Source: CAZYFH01 sp965249175
GTDB lineage: Bacteria > Acidobacteriota > Vicinamibacteria > Vicinamibacterales > UBA8438
NCBI GenBank assembly: GCA_965249175.1
Contig: OZ252227.1
Location: 3,410,001 to 3,474,000, forward strand
DNA: 64,000 bases
Reading direction: 5' to 3'
The position numbers were made by a program, and so were the translations under genes. Under the pieces are notes generated by a model, which saw only the letters and a program-made list of their open reading frames with translations, did no database searches and was not told the DNA's origin. The stretch's first letter is position 1. Each line of letters starts with the position of its first letter. Below are positions 1-8,461 of this stretch, one piece after another.

Positions 1-1
1 T

Positions 2-916
2 GAGGTGCAGGCGTTCATCCAGTACTCGCAGCAGTTCACGCAGCCGCTGACCCAGGTGGCCTCGATGGTCAACCTGTTGCAGTCGGGTGTGGCCTCGGCC
101 GAACGGGTCTTCGAGCTACTGGATGCCGATGAGGAGCCCGAGGAGAGCGCCGCGCCGGCCCTCGCGGCCGGGCAGCGGGGGCGCGTCGAGTTTGAGCGCA
201 TCGCGTTCCGCTACGACCCGGACACGCCGTTGATCGCTGACCTGTCGCTGGTGGCCGCCCCGGGACACACCGTGGCCATCGTCGGACCGACTGGGGCAGG
301 CAAGACGACGCTCGTCAATCTGATCATGCGGTTCTACGACCTGGAGGCCGGCCGGATCACGCTGGACGGCGTGGATATCGCGCACATGCGTCGGGCGGAC
401 CTCCGCGAACAGATCGGGATGGTGCTGCAGGACACCTGGCTCTTCGAGGGCACGATTCGCGACAACATCGCCTACGGGCGTCCAGCGGCGTCCGAGGCGG
501 AGATCGTCGAGGCGGCGAAGGCCACGTTCGTCGACCGGTTCGTGCACAGCCTGCCGAAGGGGTACGACACGGTCGTCGTCGACGCCGGGGGCAATCTCAG
601 CGCCGGCGAGCGCCAGCTCATCACAATCGCCCGGGCGTTCCTGTCCGACCCCGCGCTGCTGATTCTGGACGAAGCGACGAGCTCGGTCGACACGCGGACC
701 GAGCTGTTGCTACAGCACGCGATGGCGGCGCTCCGCACCGACCGGACCAGCTTCGTGATCGCGCACCGGCTGTCCACCATTCGCGGCGCCGACCTGATCC
801 TGGTCATGGAGGATGGACGGATCGTCGAACAGGGCGCGCACGACGAGCTGCTTCGAACCGATGGTACCTACGCAGCGCTCTACAACGCGCAGTTCTCCGC
901 CGCCGCGGTTGCTTGA
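2..916 (+). CDS. ABC exporter, permease-ATPase (5' truncated by window edge)
   Basis: C-terminal half of a fused half-transporter of the MsbA/LmrA-like ABC exporter type. The frame is already open at the left edge, so the N-terminal membrane helices lie outside the window; only the end of the membrane domain (about the first 40 residues, ending in a typical LLQSGVASAERVFELLD linker) is present. The nucleotide-binding domain follows with Walker A GPTGAGKTT, a Q-loop (MVLQDTWLFEGTIRDNI), signature LSAGERQ, Walker B ILDEATSSVD and an H-loop in AHRLST. The signature has LSAGE rather than LSGGQ, which is common in this class. Such proteins export lipids or drugs from the inner membrane. Substrate cannot be told. 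Usually paired with a second half-transporter, which would be upstream. Confidence 0.93.
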   Translation, partial: EVQAFIQYSQQFTQPLTQVASMVNLLQSGVASAERVFELLDADEEPEESAAPALAAGQRGRVEFERIAFRYDPDTPLIADLSLVAAPGHTVAIVGPTGAGKTTLVNLIMRFYDLEAGRITLDGVDIAHMRRADLREQIGMVLQDTWLFEGTIRDNIAYGRPAASEAEIVEAAKATFVDRFVHSLPKGYDTVVVDAGGNLSAGERQLITIARAFLSDPALLILDEATSSVDTRTELLLQHAMAALRTDRTSFVIAHRLSTIRGADLILVMEDGRIVEQGAHDELLRTDGTYAALYNAQFSAAAVA

Positions 917-928
917 CCGTTTGTCCGC

Positions 929-980
929 GCACGGCTAAAGCCGTGCCTTCAGGCCTGCGAGGCGGGCGTCGGGGCCCGCC
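929..980. repeat. Palindromic REP-like element, possible terminator
   Basis: Two adjacent inverted repeats just after the ABC exporter stop. The first (929-946) is GCACGGCT-AA-AGCCGTGC with perfect 8-bp arms; the second (961-980) has arms GGCGGGC/GCCCGCC around a 6-nt loop. There is no T-run, so intrinsic termination is uncertain. The GGCTAAAGCC core (GGCTTTAGCC on the other strand) resembles the palindromes found inside two kinase genes at 33819 and 42136, suggesting a dispersed repeat family. Confidence 0.5.
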
Positions 981-1022
981 CCACAGAGCGAATCGACAGA
1001 CCGTGTCTCGGGGACGCGGGCG

Positions 1023-1310
1023 CTATCCGTCCAGGTTGACCAGCGGCTCGAACGTGATGTTCACGATGTGGCTGTAGTTGTTGATGTGAAAGCGCTGGTA
1101 CTCCTCGAGCGCCTTCGCATCCTCGACTTCGAGCAGGACGTATCCACCCCACCCGGTGCCGTACGCGTGCAGGTGCTTGATCCCGTTCGCAATCCCGCCG
1201 TAGTTGCCGGTCCTGGCCTTGGTCTCGTTTGCGACGCCCCAGGTAGCATCAAACAAGGCCTTGTCGACCGCGCCTCGGTACTCGAATCGCTGCATAACGA
1301 TCTGACTCAT
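1023..1310 (-). CDS. Small dimeric alpha/beta-barrel-like protein (DUF3303-like)
   Basis: A 95-residue protein. The ATG at 1310 was chosen over a longer frame because it is preceded by a strong GGGAGGGGGA ribosome-binding site and begins MSQIVMQRF. The pattern of a short beta strand, a long helix, then a GGYVLLEVEDAKALEEY segment and a final strand resembles the ferredoxin-like folds of the DUF3303/ABM type, which form dimeric barrels. No signal peptide or membrane segment, so cytoplasmic. It is divergent from the MDR gene at 1463. No specific function can be assigned. Confidence 0.7.
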   Translation of the reverse strand: MSQIVMQRFEYRGAVDKALFDATWGVANETKARTGNYGGIANGIKHLHAYGTGWGGYVLLEVEDAKALEEYQRFHINNYSHIVNITFEPLVNLDG

Positions 1311-1413
1311 GGCTCCCCCTCCCGATGATTGACGCTCGACGTGAGGGGTGATTATGCCCCACATTCCGTCGATCCAGGTGGTCAGCGCCGAGCGGATGTG
1401 GTCGCCTGACCGC

Positions 1414-1419
1414 TATAAT
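1414..1419 (+). promoter_or_regulatory. Candidate -10 box (TATAAT)
   Basis: A consensus TATAAT in a GC-rich divergent intergenic region, 43 bases before the ATG of the MDR gene. No convincing -35 box is seen at the usual distance. Confidence 0.45.
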
Positions 1420-1462
1420 CCTCTGATTCTCCGGCCGTCTCCTCCCCTTCTCTGGAGTCACG

Positions 1463-2533
1463 ATGAGCGATCTCATGCAAGCTATCCGCTGCCACCGCTT
1501 CGCCGGTCTCGACGCCGCCGGGAAACCCGTGCCGACGCCCGATCCGCTGCGCGACGTTCTCGCGCTGGACAAGGTTCCAGCACCCGAGTGCGAGAGCGGG
1601 CACGTCCTGGTCCGCGCCAACTACGCGGGGGTGCAATACCCCGACGCGCTTCAGGCGCAGGGCCTCTATCAGCACAAACCGAACCTCCCGTACGTACCCG
1701 GGATGGACGTGACCGGTACCGTGCTGGAAGCGGGCGAGGGCGTCGAGCACGTCGCCGTCGGCGACCGAGTCATCGCTCAGATGGACTACGGCGGCCTCGC
1801 CGAGATCGCCAAGGTGCCGGCGACGTCCGTCTGGAAGGCACCGGACGGAATGCACCTGTCAAAGTGCGCCAACCTCGGGCGCAACTTCTTTCCCGCCTAT
1901 CACTCGCTCAAGATCCTCGGCGAGATCGGCGCGGGCGACCTCGTGCTTGTCGATGGCGCCTCCGGCGGCGTCGGCATGGCGGCCATTGAGCTGGCCAAGG
2001 CGATGGGCGCGCAGGTCATTGCCGGCGTCAGCGTCGAGGAAAAGAAGGCGTCCCCGATCTCGGCCGGTGCCGACCGCGTGTTCTGCTACGGGCGTGACCG
2101 GGACAGCCACCGGCGGTTCAAGAACGACGTCAAGCAGGCAGCGGCGGAGCTGGGACACCCACAGGGCGTCGACGTCGTGATCGACATGGTGCAGGGCGAT
2201 CTCTTCGAGGCGGCCCTGGTGTCGTCCATCCGGCCGCTCGGACGGATCTGTCTCGTCGGCTTCACCGCCGGTCAGAAGCCCATTCGTCCCGGCGTGCTGC
2301 TCGTCAAGCAGGCGGCCGTCATCGGCAGCATCTGGTCGGGCTGGGCCAACGCCAACCCGCAAAAGCATCAGCGGAACGTGGCCGAGATCATCGACTTCTT
2401 GGCGCGTGGCGTCATTCAGCCGCGGGCCGACCGGATCTATCCGCTCGGCGACTACCTGGAGGCCTTCGAGCTCTTCGAGCAGAACCGCGGGCGCGGAAAC
2501 ACCGTCGTCTGCTTCAAGGAAGAGCCGGCGTAG
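1463..2533 (+). CDS. Zinc-less MDR alcohol dehydrogenase / NADPH:quinone oxidoreductase-like
   Basis: 356-residue medium-chain dehydrogenase/reductase. The N-terminal GroES-like domain carries the conserved PYVPGMDVTGTVLEAGEGV and GDRVIA segments; the C-terminal Rossmann domain has the NAD(P)-binding motif GASGGVG near residue 170. No catalytic zinc cysteine cluster is visible, which places it with zeta-crystallin/quinone-oxidoreductase-like enzymes that reduce quinones or enones with NADPH. The start ATG follows a GGAG site. It is a single gene with its own candidate promoter; the convergent ankyrin gene ends 18 bases downstream. Substrate unknown. Confidence 0.85.
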   Translation: MSDLMQAIRCHRFAGLDAAGKPVPTPDPLRDVLALDKVPAPECESGHVLVRANYAGVQYPDALQAQGLYQHKPNLPYVPGMDVTGTVLEAGEGVEHVAVGDRVIAQMDYGGLAEIAKVPATSVWKAPDGMHLSKCANLGRNFFPAYHSLKILGEIGAGDLVLVDGASGGVGMAAIELAKAMGAQVIAGVSVEEKKASPISAGADRVFCYGRDRDSHRRFKNDVKQAAAELGHPQGVDVVIDMVQGDLFEAALVSSIRPLGRICLVGFTAGQKPIRPGVLLVKQAAVIGSIWSGWANANPQKHQRNVAEIIDFLARGVIQPRADRIYPLGDYLEAFELFEQNRGRGNTVVCFKEEPA

Positions 2534-2551
2534 AGCCGCAGCCGCGCGGCG

Positions 2552-4123
2552 CTAACGCACGACGGGCTTGGCCGGATTCTCTGGCTTGTCGGGCGCCGGG
2601 GGAGGCTCGGGCTTCGTCTCGTACTGGTCGCGGAACGCGGGCCGCGGCCCGTCCGTTGGCACACCGGCTCCCACCATGAGCGGCGTGATGGCTTCAATCG
2701 TCGGGCGGGACTGTCGTGGCAGACCGCCCCGATGACCCTCGGCGATGAACAGCGGCGTCCGGCCCAGCTCGTTCTTCTGTTTCCAGATGCGGATGTCGGC
2801 GCCGTTATCGGCAAGCAGCTCAACGACGAGCGGGAAGCTCCCATAGGCCGCCCCGTGCATGGGGGTGTCGCCGTTGCCGTCCATGGCGTCGATGTCGGCG
2901 CCGAGGTCGAGCAGCATTTGCGTGGCGACCACCGCCTCGGATTCCGTGCCCGCCTCTTCCTCCGGGGCCGCCGTGCCGAGCCCGGCCGCCGCCATGAGCG
3001 GCGTGGAGAGCTCCTCGTTCCGGATGAACGGATCGGCACCCAGGTCGAGCAGGACGCGCATCATCGGGGCGTCGGCCCGATCGGCGGCCATGAGAAACGC
3101 CGTGGCCCCCTCTGTCCCGAGCCTCGAGGCCGTGTGTGGCGCGCGCTTGCCTTCGGCGAGCTGCAGGTTCAGGTCCGCACCCAACCTGACGAGGGCCCTG
3201 ACGAACGCCAGGCTCGTAACGTCGCCCGACCCGACCGGTGACGGGTCTCCCCTGTCGCTGGCATCCGGCTTGCGCACCCAGCTCACCGTATGCAACGGCG
3301 CAAACCCCGTGCGCTGGTCATTCGGGTCGGCTCCCGCCTTCACCAGCGCGAGCGCCAGCTCGAAATGCCCGTTCCGCACCGCCATCACCAACGGGCTCAT
3401 CCCGTCGTCGACCGGCCGGTAGCTCGCGTTGTTGACGGCCGCGTCGGGCCCCTCCTTGACACGCTCGAGCACCGCGTTCACGCCCACGCCGGCTTCGAGA
3501 AACGTGTGCGCGACGTCAATGTGCCCCCCGCGTACAGCGAAGAACATCGGTGTGAAGCCTGACCGCAGCGTGGCGTGGATGTCAGCCCCGGCCGCGATGA
3601 GGGCGTCGACAATCGCCGTGTGTCCCTCGGCCGCGGCCCACATAAGGGCGGTCTGGTCACGTCCCTCTCGTGCACCGAGGTCGGCCCCACGGGCCAGGAG
3701 CGCGTGCACGGCGGCGAGATTCCCCGTGCGCGCCGCTGTCATCAAGACGGTTTCCCCACCGCGCAGGGAGACGTTCGCGTCGGCGCCGGCATCGAGCAGC
3801 AGCGCGATGACGTCGGCGTTGCCGTTCGTGGCGGCAAGCGACAACGGCGGGATGCCGTAGCGGTTCTCGGCGTTGACGTCGGCCCCCGCCTGCACGAGCA
3901 GTCGCGCCGTGTCGGCGTCGTCGTGATACACCGACCAGTGCAGCGCCGTCATGCCATCAACCTGTGTGAGGTTGATGTCTGCACCGTCCTCGATCAGCTC
4001 GCGAACCAGCGCACCGTTACCCATCTCGGCCGCGTCCGCGAGCGTCGACTCCTCGGCCGCGCCGGCGACACCCGAGAGGCCGACCACGAAGATGGCAAGT
4101 CCCGCGATTCGTTTCATGTCCAT
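2552..4123 (-). CDS. Exported ankyrin-repeat protein (cluster A)
   Basis: 523 residues from ATG 4123 (GGGAGCGACGCAAT precedes it; a second ATG lies at 4117). A hydrophobic signal peptide ends near AGAAEE, then about ten ankyrin repeats follow with typical GxTALHWAxxxxxxDxxxLLxxGADVN and TALMWAAAEGH signatures, ending in a Pro-rich tail. The protein should fold as an extended scaffold in the periplasm or on the outer surface. It begins 17 bases after the DUF1552 gene stop and is the last gene of the series DUF1592, DUF1552, ankyrin. A clearly related protein lies in cluster C at 29769-31352 but there as first gene. Ankyrin domains mediate protein-protein contact; partners are probably the adjacent DUF proteins (inference). 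Confidence 0.88.
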   Translation of the reverse strand: MDMKRIAGLAIFVVGLSGVAGAAEESTLADAAEMGNGALVRELIEDGADINLTQVDGMTALHWSVYHDDADTARLLVQAGADVNAENRYGIPPLSLAATNGNADVIALLLDAGADANVSLRGGETVLMTAARTGNLAAVHALLARGADLGAREGRDQTALMWAAAEGHTAIVDALIAAGADIHATLRSGFTPMFFAVRGGHIDVAHTFLEAGVGVNAVLERVKEGPDAAVNNASYRPVDDGMSPLVMAVRNGHFELALALVKAGADPNDQRTGFAPLHTVSWVRKPDASDRGDPSPVGSGDVTSLAFVRALVRLGADLNLQLAEGKRAPHTASRLGTEGATAFLMAADRADAPMMRVLLDLGADPFIRNEELSTPLMAAAGLGTAAPEEEAGTESEAVVATQMLLDLGADIDAMDGNGDTPMHGAAYGSFPLVVELLADNGADIRIWKQKNELGRTPLFIAEGHRGGLPRQSRPTIEAITPLMVGAGVPTDGPRPAFRDQYETKPEPPPAPDKPENPAKPVVR

Positions 4124-4140
4124 ATTGCGTCGCTCCCGCG

Positions 4141-5484
4141 TCACACGGCCACCGAATCGAAGAGGTTGTCGACTGTGCCGTCGCTATCGCCGAACGCGTC
4201 CAGCCGCACGCCCACGCGGTCGAGCAGCGTGAGGTGGAGATTGGCGAGCGGCGTGCCGTTCGCGTATGTGATGTGCCGCCCACCCTTCATGCCGGTCGAC
4301 GCGCCACCCGCGACCACGATCGGCAGGTTCACATGGTCGTGGAGACTGGGATTGCCCATCCCACTGCCATACAGATACACCGAGTGGTCGAGCAGCGAGC
4401 CGTCGCCGTCCGGCGTGGCTTTCAGCTTCTCCAGGAACTCGGCGAACAGCGACAGGTGGAACGTGTTGATCCGGGCGATCTTCGCCAGCTTTTGCGGGTC
4501 ATTGCCGTGGTGACTTGTCGGATGATGCGGATCGGGCACGCCGATCTCCGGGTAGGTGCGATTGCTCAGCTCGCGTGTCAGCTGGAATGTGACCACCCGC
4601 GTGATGTCCCCTTGAAACGCCAGCACCTGCAGGTCGAACATCAGCTTGGCGTGGTCGGCAAACGCCGCGGGCACGCCGACCGGACGGTCGAGATCCGGCA
4701 GCGGGTTGTCCGCCACGCCGGCTTCCGCGTGCTGAATCTGCCGTTCGATCTCACGGATGCTGTCGAGATACTGGTCGACACGGTCACGGTCCGTCGTCCC
4801 CACGGCTCCCTTGAGTCGCGCGATGTCCTCGCCGAACGAATCGAGCAGGCTGGCGCGACTCCCGAGCGCCGCGCGTCGCTCCGCGGGCGTTCCGCCCTCG
4901 CCAAAGAGCCGCTCGAAGACGAGACGCGGATGCGCCTCGGACGGCAGCGGCGTCGTCGGCGACGACCACGACAGGCTGTTCTGATACACGCAGGCGTAGC
5001 CGTTGTTGCACACCCCGGCGAGCGGATTCAGGTCCATTGAAAGCTCGAGCGACGGCAACTGGGTCTCCTGGCCGATCTGCTTCGCGGCAAGCTGGTCCGC
5101 GGTCGTACCCAGGGCATAGTCCGAGCTCTCCGTGTGCTTCGCGAAGGCGGCGCTCAGGAAGCCGGAGTTGGACGTGTCGTGTGTCCCCGGATAGGAATTC
5201 TGCAGCTCGAGATTGGTAACGACGGTCACCTGCTCCTTGACCGGTTCCAGCGGGCTGAGGATTGGCGTCAGCGTGCCGAGCGTCTCCGCATCGGGCGGGG
5301 TCCAACGGGCATGATCGCACCCCATCGGGATGAACACGTAGCCGAGCCGGCGCACCGGCGCAGCCGGCGTCTTGGCAAGTGCCGTCGCGGCGGGAATCAT
5401 GGCGTCCAGTAGCGGCAGCGCGAGGGTGGCCTGCACGCCCCGCAAGAACGTCCGCCGCGACAACGCTTTCTTCGTGATGATCAT
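4141..5484 (-). CDS. DUF1552 protein, Tat-exported (cluster A)
   Basis: 447 residues. Starts with a twin-arginine signal (SRRTFLRG followed by ATLALPLLDAM), so it is probably exported folded, often with a cofactor. The body shows DUF1552 hallmarks: the QEQVTVVTNLELQN-type segment, LPSLELSMD, a VFERLFG segment, DLQVLAFQGDITRV and the HHPTSHHGNDPQKLAKI histidine-rich stretch, then YLYGSGMGNPSLHDHVNLP near the end. Distantly resembles sulfatase/DUF1501-type proteins. Its ATG overlaps the stop of the DUF1592 gene by four bases (ATGA), indicating translational coupling. Catalytic function of this family is not established; genetic pairing with a haem-bearing DUF1592 protein suggests an oxidoreductase or hydrolase in the periplasm. 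Confidence 0.9.
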   Translation of the reverse strand: MIITKKALSRRTFLRGVQATLALPLLDAMIPAATALAKTPAAPVRRLGYVFIPMGCDHARWTPPDAETLGTLTPILSPLEPVKEQVTVVTNLELQNSYPGTHDTSNSGFLSAAFAKHTESSDYALGTTADQLAAKQIGQETQLPSLELSMDLNPLAGVCNNGYACVYQNSLSWSSPTTPLPSEAHPRLVFERLFGEGGTPAERRAALGSRASLLDSFGEDIARLKGAVGTTDRDRVDQYLDSIREIERQIQHAEAGVADNPLPDLDRPVGVPAAFADHAKLMFDLQVLAFQGDITRVVTFQLTRELSNRTYPEIGVPDPHHPTSHHGNDPQKLAKIARINTFHLSLFAEFLEKLKATPDGDGSLLDHSVYLYGSGMGNPSLHDHVNLPIVVAGGASTGMKGGRHITYANGTPLANLHLTLLDRVGVRLDAFGDSDGTVDNLFDSVAV

Positions 5485-7868
5485 GTCGAGGTCCTCATCT
5501 GAAACGGTACGCTCCGCACGATGCCGAGGATGAGCGAGGAAAAGCGATACTGATCCGCCTCCGCCTCGCGGAGGATCTTGCGAACGGCGGGCGCATCGTA
5601 GTACTCGACGCCCCGTCCGAGCGCGAAGGTCAGCAGCCGCTCCGTCAACCGGCCGGCAAAGAGCTCCGGACGGCTCAACAACGCGGTTTCGAGGCCGGCC
5701 ACGCCGTCCACCTCGCCGACGCCCGGCAACGCCCCGGAGACGTCGATGGGTCCGCTGTCACCCGCCTGCTCGCGCCAGCGACCCAACGCATCGAAGTTCT
5801 CCAGCGCGAACCCGACGGGGTCGATGGTCCGGTGACAGCTGGCGCACACCGGGTTGGCGCGATGCTGGGCCATCCGCTCGCGCATCGGGAGGGCCGCGGA
5901 CACCTGGGTATCCTCGAGCGCCGGGACGTTCGCCGGCGGCGGCGGCGGCGGCGCGCCGACGATGTTGTCCAGCACCCAGGTTCCCCGAATGACGGGTGAT
6001 GTCCGCGTCGCATACGACGTGACAGCCAGGAGGCTACCGTGTCGCAACAACCCGCCGCGCTTGCTGTCCGGGCCGAGCGCGACGCGACGGAAGCGGCTGC
6101 CATAGACGTTGGGGATCCCGTAGTGCTTCGCGAGCCGCTCGTTCAAAAAAGTGTAGTCCGCCTTGAGCAGATCGACCACGCTGCGGTCCTCGCGCACGAT
6201 GCTGTCGACGAAGCGCTCCGTTTCCTCGCGGAAGGCCCGACGCAGGTTGTCGTCGAAGTCGGGATAGAGACGCCCGTTCGGGCTGACCGACGCCAAGTTG
6301 CGAAGTCGGAGCCACTGGCCGGCGAAGTTGCTCGCGAAGTTCGAGGAGCGGGGATCGGCCAGCATCCTGCGAGTCTGTCGCTCTAGCTCATCCGGCCGGC
6401 CGAGGTCACCCCGAATGGCCGCATCGAGCAGCTCGTCGTCGGGCAGGCTGCTCCACAGGAAGAACGAGAGGCGTGAGGCGAGCTCGATGTCGCTCACGCG
6501 GTACGGCTCGCCGGTCTTCAGATCCGTCGGGTCCAACTCGACCCGGAAAAGAAACTCCGGGTTGATGAGGACGGCGCTCAGGGCCGCTCCGATACCGGCG
6601 TCAAAATCGCCGTCCGCACGGCCGTCTCGGTAGAACGCCATGGGCCCGTCGACATCCGCCCCGGTGACTGGCCGGCGGTACGCCCGCTGCACGAGGCTGG
6701 ACAGAATCTGACGGGCGCACGCCTCCTCGGCCGTTGCCGTCGACTCGGCGGGGACGCAGGTGAACAGCCGACGGCGGCTCGGCGTGTCGTCGGCCCCCAT
6801 CGCGGCATACGGTCCCGTGATGGACACCTGGTAGACCGCGGGCGTCAGACGCGGATGTCGTGTTTCGTTGAAGTGTGACTGGAGCGGCTCCCGCTCGGTT
6901 TCCACCAGCGATGCGGCGTTCTGGAGAAAGGTGACGCCGACCTCGTGTGGGCCAGCGACCACCGGCACACGGATCTTGAGATTCTTGTCCACGAGCGCGT
7001 CGTCACCCTCGGCCGGTTTCTCGACCGTGAAGGTCCCGACCGGCACCCGGTCGATGAGCACGTGCAGCGTGTGCTGTCCCGGGTCCCTCAGGCCCCCGAT
7101 GTTTCCGGTCCGATTGCGCGCGAGCCGGACCTGGATGTCGTATTCACCGTCCTGCACGAACGTGTAGGGCACCACCGTGCCGCCACGCGTGCCAATCGGA
7201 AGGCCCGGCACGTGCGCTTCCTGCGTGGTGTCGGCCGGCACGCGGGTGACGTCGCTCTGCAGTGATGTCTGCGTGCTGCCGATCGCCAGCCGGCTGATCT
7301 TCTGCGCCGCGGAGATATACCGGTCCAGCAGCAGCGGCGACAGATCGCCGACGTTCACGTTGTCGAAGCCGTGGCCGCTCTCGTCGGCTGGTAGCAGGAC
7401 GGAGACATCGACGTCGACCGCCAGGAGGTCTCTCACGGCGTTCCGGTACTCGGTGCGATTGAGTCGTCGCAGTGTCTCCGTGCGGCCAGGATTCGGCTGC
7501 GCGGCGGCCGCGTCGTCAAGCGAGGACTCCAGCCAGGAGATCAGTCCACCACGCTCGTCAGCGGACGGCTGCGGACGGGTGGACGGCGGCATGACGCCCG
7601 TACGCAGCTTGCGCACGACCTGTTCCCACACCTCGGCCTCGTCGGAGACGCTGGCGACATCAATGGCGTCGAGGGAGAGACCGGCGGTCTCGAGCCGTTC
7701 GTTGTGACAGGTGACACAGTAGCGATCGAGCACCGCGCGGTGACTCGACGCGGACGAGGATGCGGCAGTCTGGCCGGACGATTCAGCGGGCACGCACAGC
7801 GGCACGGCCAGTGCCGCAGCGGCAACGACAACTGCAACGGGCGGTCGCGAAATCGTCCAGTTTGTCAT
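5481..7868 (-). CDS. DUF1592-family cytochrome-like protein (cluster A)
   Basis: 795 residues from ATG 7868 (GGAAG upstream; an alternative ATG at 7886 lacks a site). After a signal peptide, a haem-binding motif CVTCH occurs at residues 51-55. Then come, in order, a DUF1587 segment (RLNRTEYRNAVRDLL), a beta-rich insert, DUF1595 (RAYRRPVTGAD), DUF1592 (ELASRLSFFLWSSLPDDELL), DUF1588 with a second motif CASCH followed by RTIDPVGFALENFDALG, and DUF1585 at the end (ERLLTFALGRG). This domain order is the usual planctomycete/acidobacterial one. The protein is periplasmic and probably transfers electrons, but no reaction is known. Related copies are at 9862 and 27349. Confidence 0.92.
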   Translation of the reverse strand: MTNWTISRPPVAVVVAAAALAVPLCVPAESSGQTAASSSASSHRAVLDRYCVTCHNERLETAGLSLDAIDVASVSDEAEVWEQVVRKLRTGVMPPSTRPQPSADERGGLISWLESSLDDAAAAQPNPGRTETLRRLNRTEYRNAVRDLLAVDVDVSVLLPADESGHGFDNVNVGDLSPLLLDRYISAAQKISRLAIGSTQTSLQSDVTRVPADTTQEAHVPGLPIGTRGGTVVPYTFVQDGEYDIQVRLARNRTGNIGGLRDPGQHTLHVLIDRVPVGTFTVEKPAEGDDALVDKNLKIRVPVVAGPHEVGVTFLQNAASLVETEREPLQSHFNETRHPRLTPAVYQVSITGPYAAMGADDTPSRRRLFTCVPAESTATAEEACARQILSSLVQRAYRRPVTGADVDGPMAFYRDGRADGDFDAGIGAALSAVLINPEFLFRVELDPTDLKTGEPYRVSDIELASRLSFFLWSSLPDDELLDAAIRGDLGRPDELERQTRRMLADPRSSNFASNFAGQWLRLRNLASVSPNGRLYPDFDDNLRRAFREETERFVDSIVREDRSVVDLLKADYTFLNERLAKHYGIPNVYGSRFRRVALGPDSKRGGLLRHGSLLAVTSYATRTSPVIRGTWVLDNIVGAPPPPPPANVPALEDTQVSAALPMRERMAQHRANPVCASCHRTIDPVGFALENFDALGRWREQAGDSGPIDVSGALPGVGEVDGVAGLETALLSRPELFAGRLTERLLTFALGRGVEYYDAPAVRKILREAEADQYRFSSLILGIVRSVPFQMRTST

Positions 7869-7927
7869 AGACTTCCGGCCACGCATAGACTATTGGCATC
7901 GGCCCCGCAAGTCAAGCAGATCTTCTC

Positions 7928-7956
7928 CGTAACTACATGCCGATCAAGGAGTTACG
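7928..7956. promoter_or_regulatory. Inverted repeat before cluster A
   Basis: Arms CGTAACT (7928-7934) and AGTTACG (7950-7956) around a 15-nt loop, in the 103-base gap between the cupin gene and the DUF1592 gene on the minus strand. It could be a weak terminator of the upstream unit or an operator for cluster A. Confidence 0.3.
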
Positions 7957-7971
7957 ATTGGATGGCAACTT

Positions 7972-8439
7972 CTACCGCTCCTTTTCGAGGCGCGTCGTCG
8001 TCAACGGCCCCATACCGCTGATCTGGACCGTGACCGCTTCGTCGCGGGCCTGGTCGTAGTGAACGCCGTTCGGCGGCTGGTAGAGGAAGCTCCCAGCCGT
8101 GATGGGCCGCATTGCGTCGACGTCGTAGGTTGCGGCGTCGGGCCCGCCCGCTACCCACCAGGTGCCCTCGATGACCGTGATGTATCGCGCCTGGTCGTGA
8201 AAGTGCGGCCGGGTGCCGGTACCCGGCGCGAAGGTGATCCGCATGACGTAGGTCTCGGCCTGGCTCGGATGCCCGAGGATCCGGACCGCCCGGCTCCCCT
8301 CCGGCGGCACGAGGTCATAGGGCGTCGCCGTGATGAACCCGTGCGCATCGGGTTCCAGCGTCTGGCCCGAGACGTCCGGCACGGTCACCCCCACGAGCAG
8401 AAGCGTGGCGCCGATCGCGCCCAGTGTGGAGCGTGCCAT
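7972..8439 (-). CDS. Exported cupin-domain protein
   Basis: 155 residues from ATG 8439, chosen because GGGAGAG precedes it and a signal peptide follows (ending near DVSGQ). One cupin domain: the first conserved motif shows HFH followed by an aromatic strand and IEGTWW, and the second ends with a GVHYD histidine. Cupins of this size bind a metal in a small barrel and are often dioxygenases, isomerases or sugar-binding proteins; the role here is open. It starts 22 bases after the DUF1552 gene of cluster B, so it is probably the last gene of that unit. Confidence 0.85.
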   Translation of the reverse strand: MARSTLGAIGATLLLVGVTVPDVSGQTLEPDAHGFITATPYDLVPPEGSRAVRILGHPSQAETYVMRITFAPGTGTRPHFHDQARYITVIEGTWWVAGGPDAATYDVDAMRPITAGSFLYQPPNGVHYDQARDEAVTVQISGMGPLTTTRLEKER

Positions 8440-8461
8440 CGTTCTCTCCCTTACGTCGCCG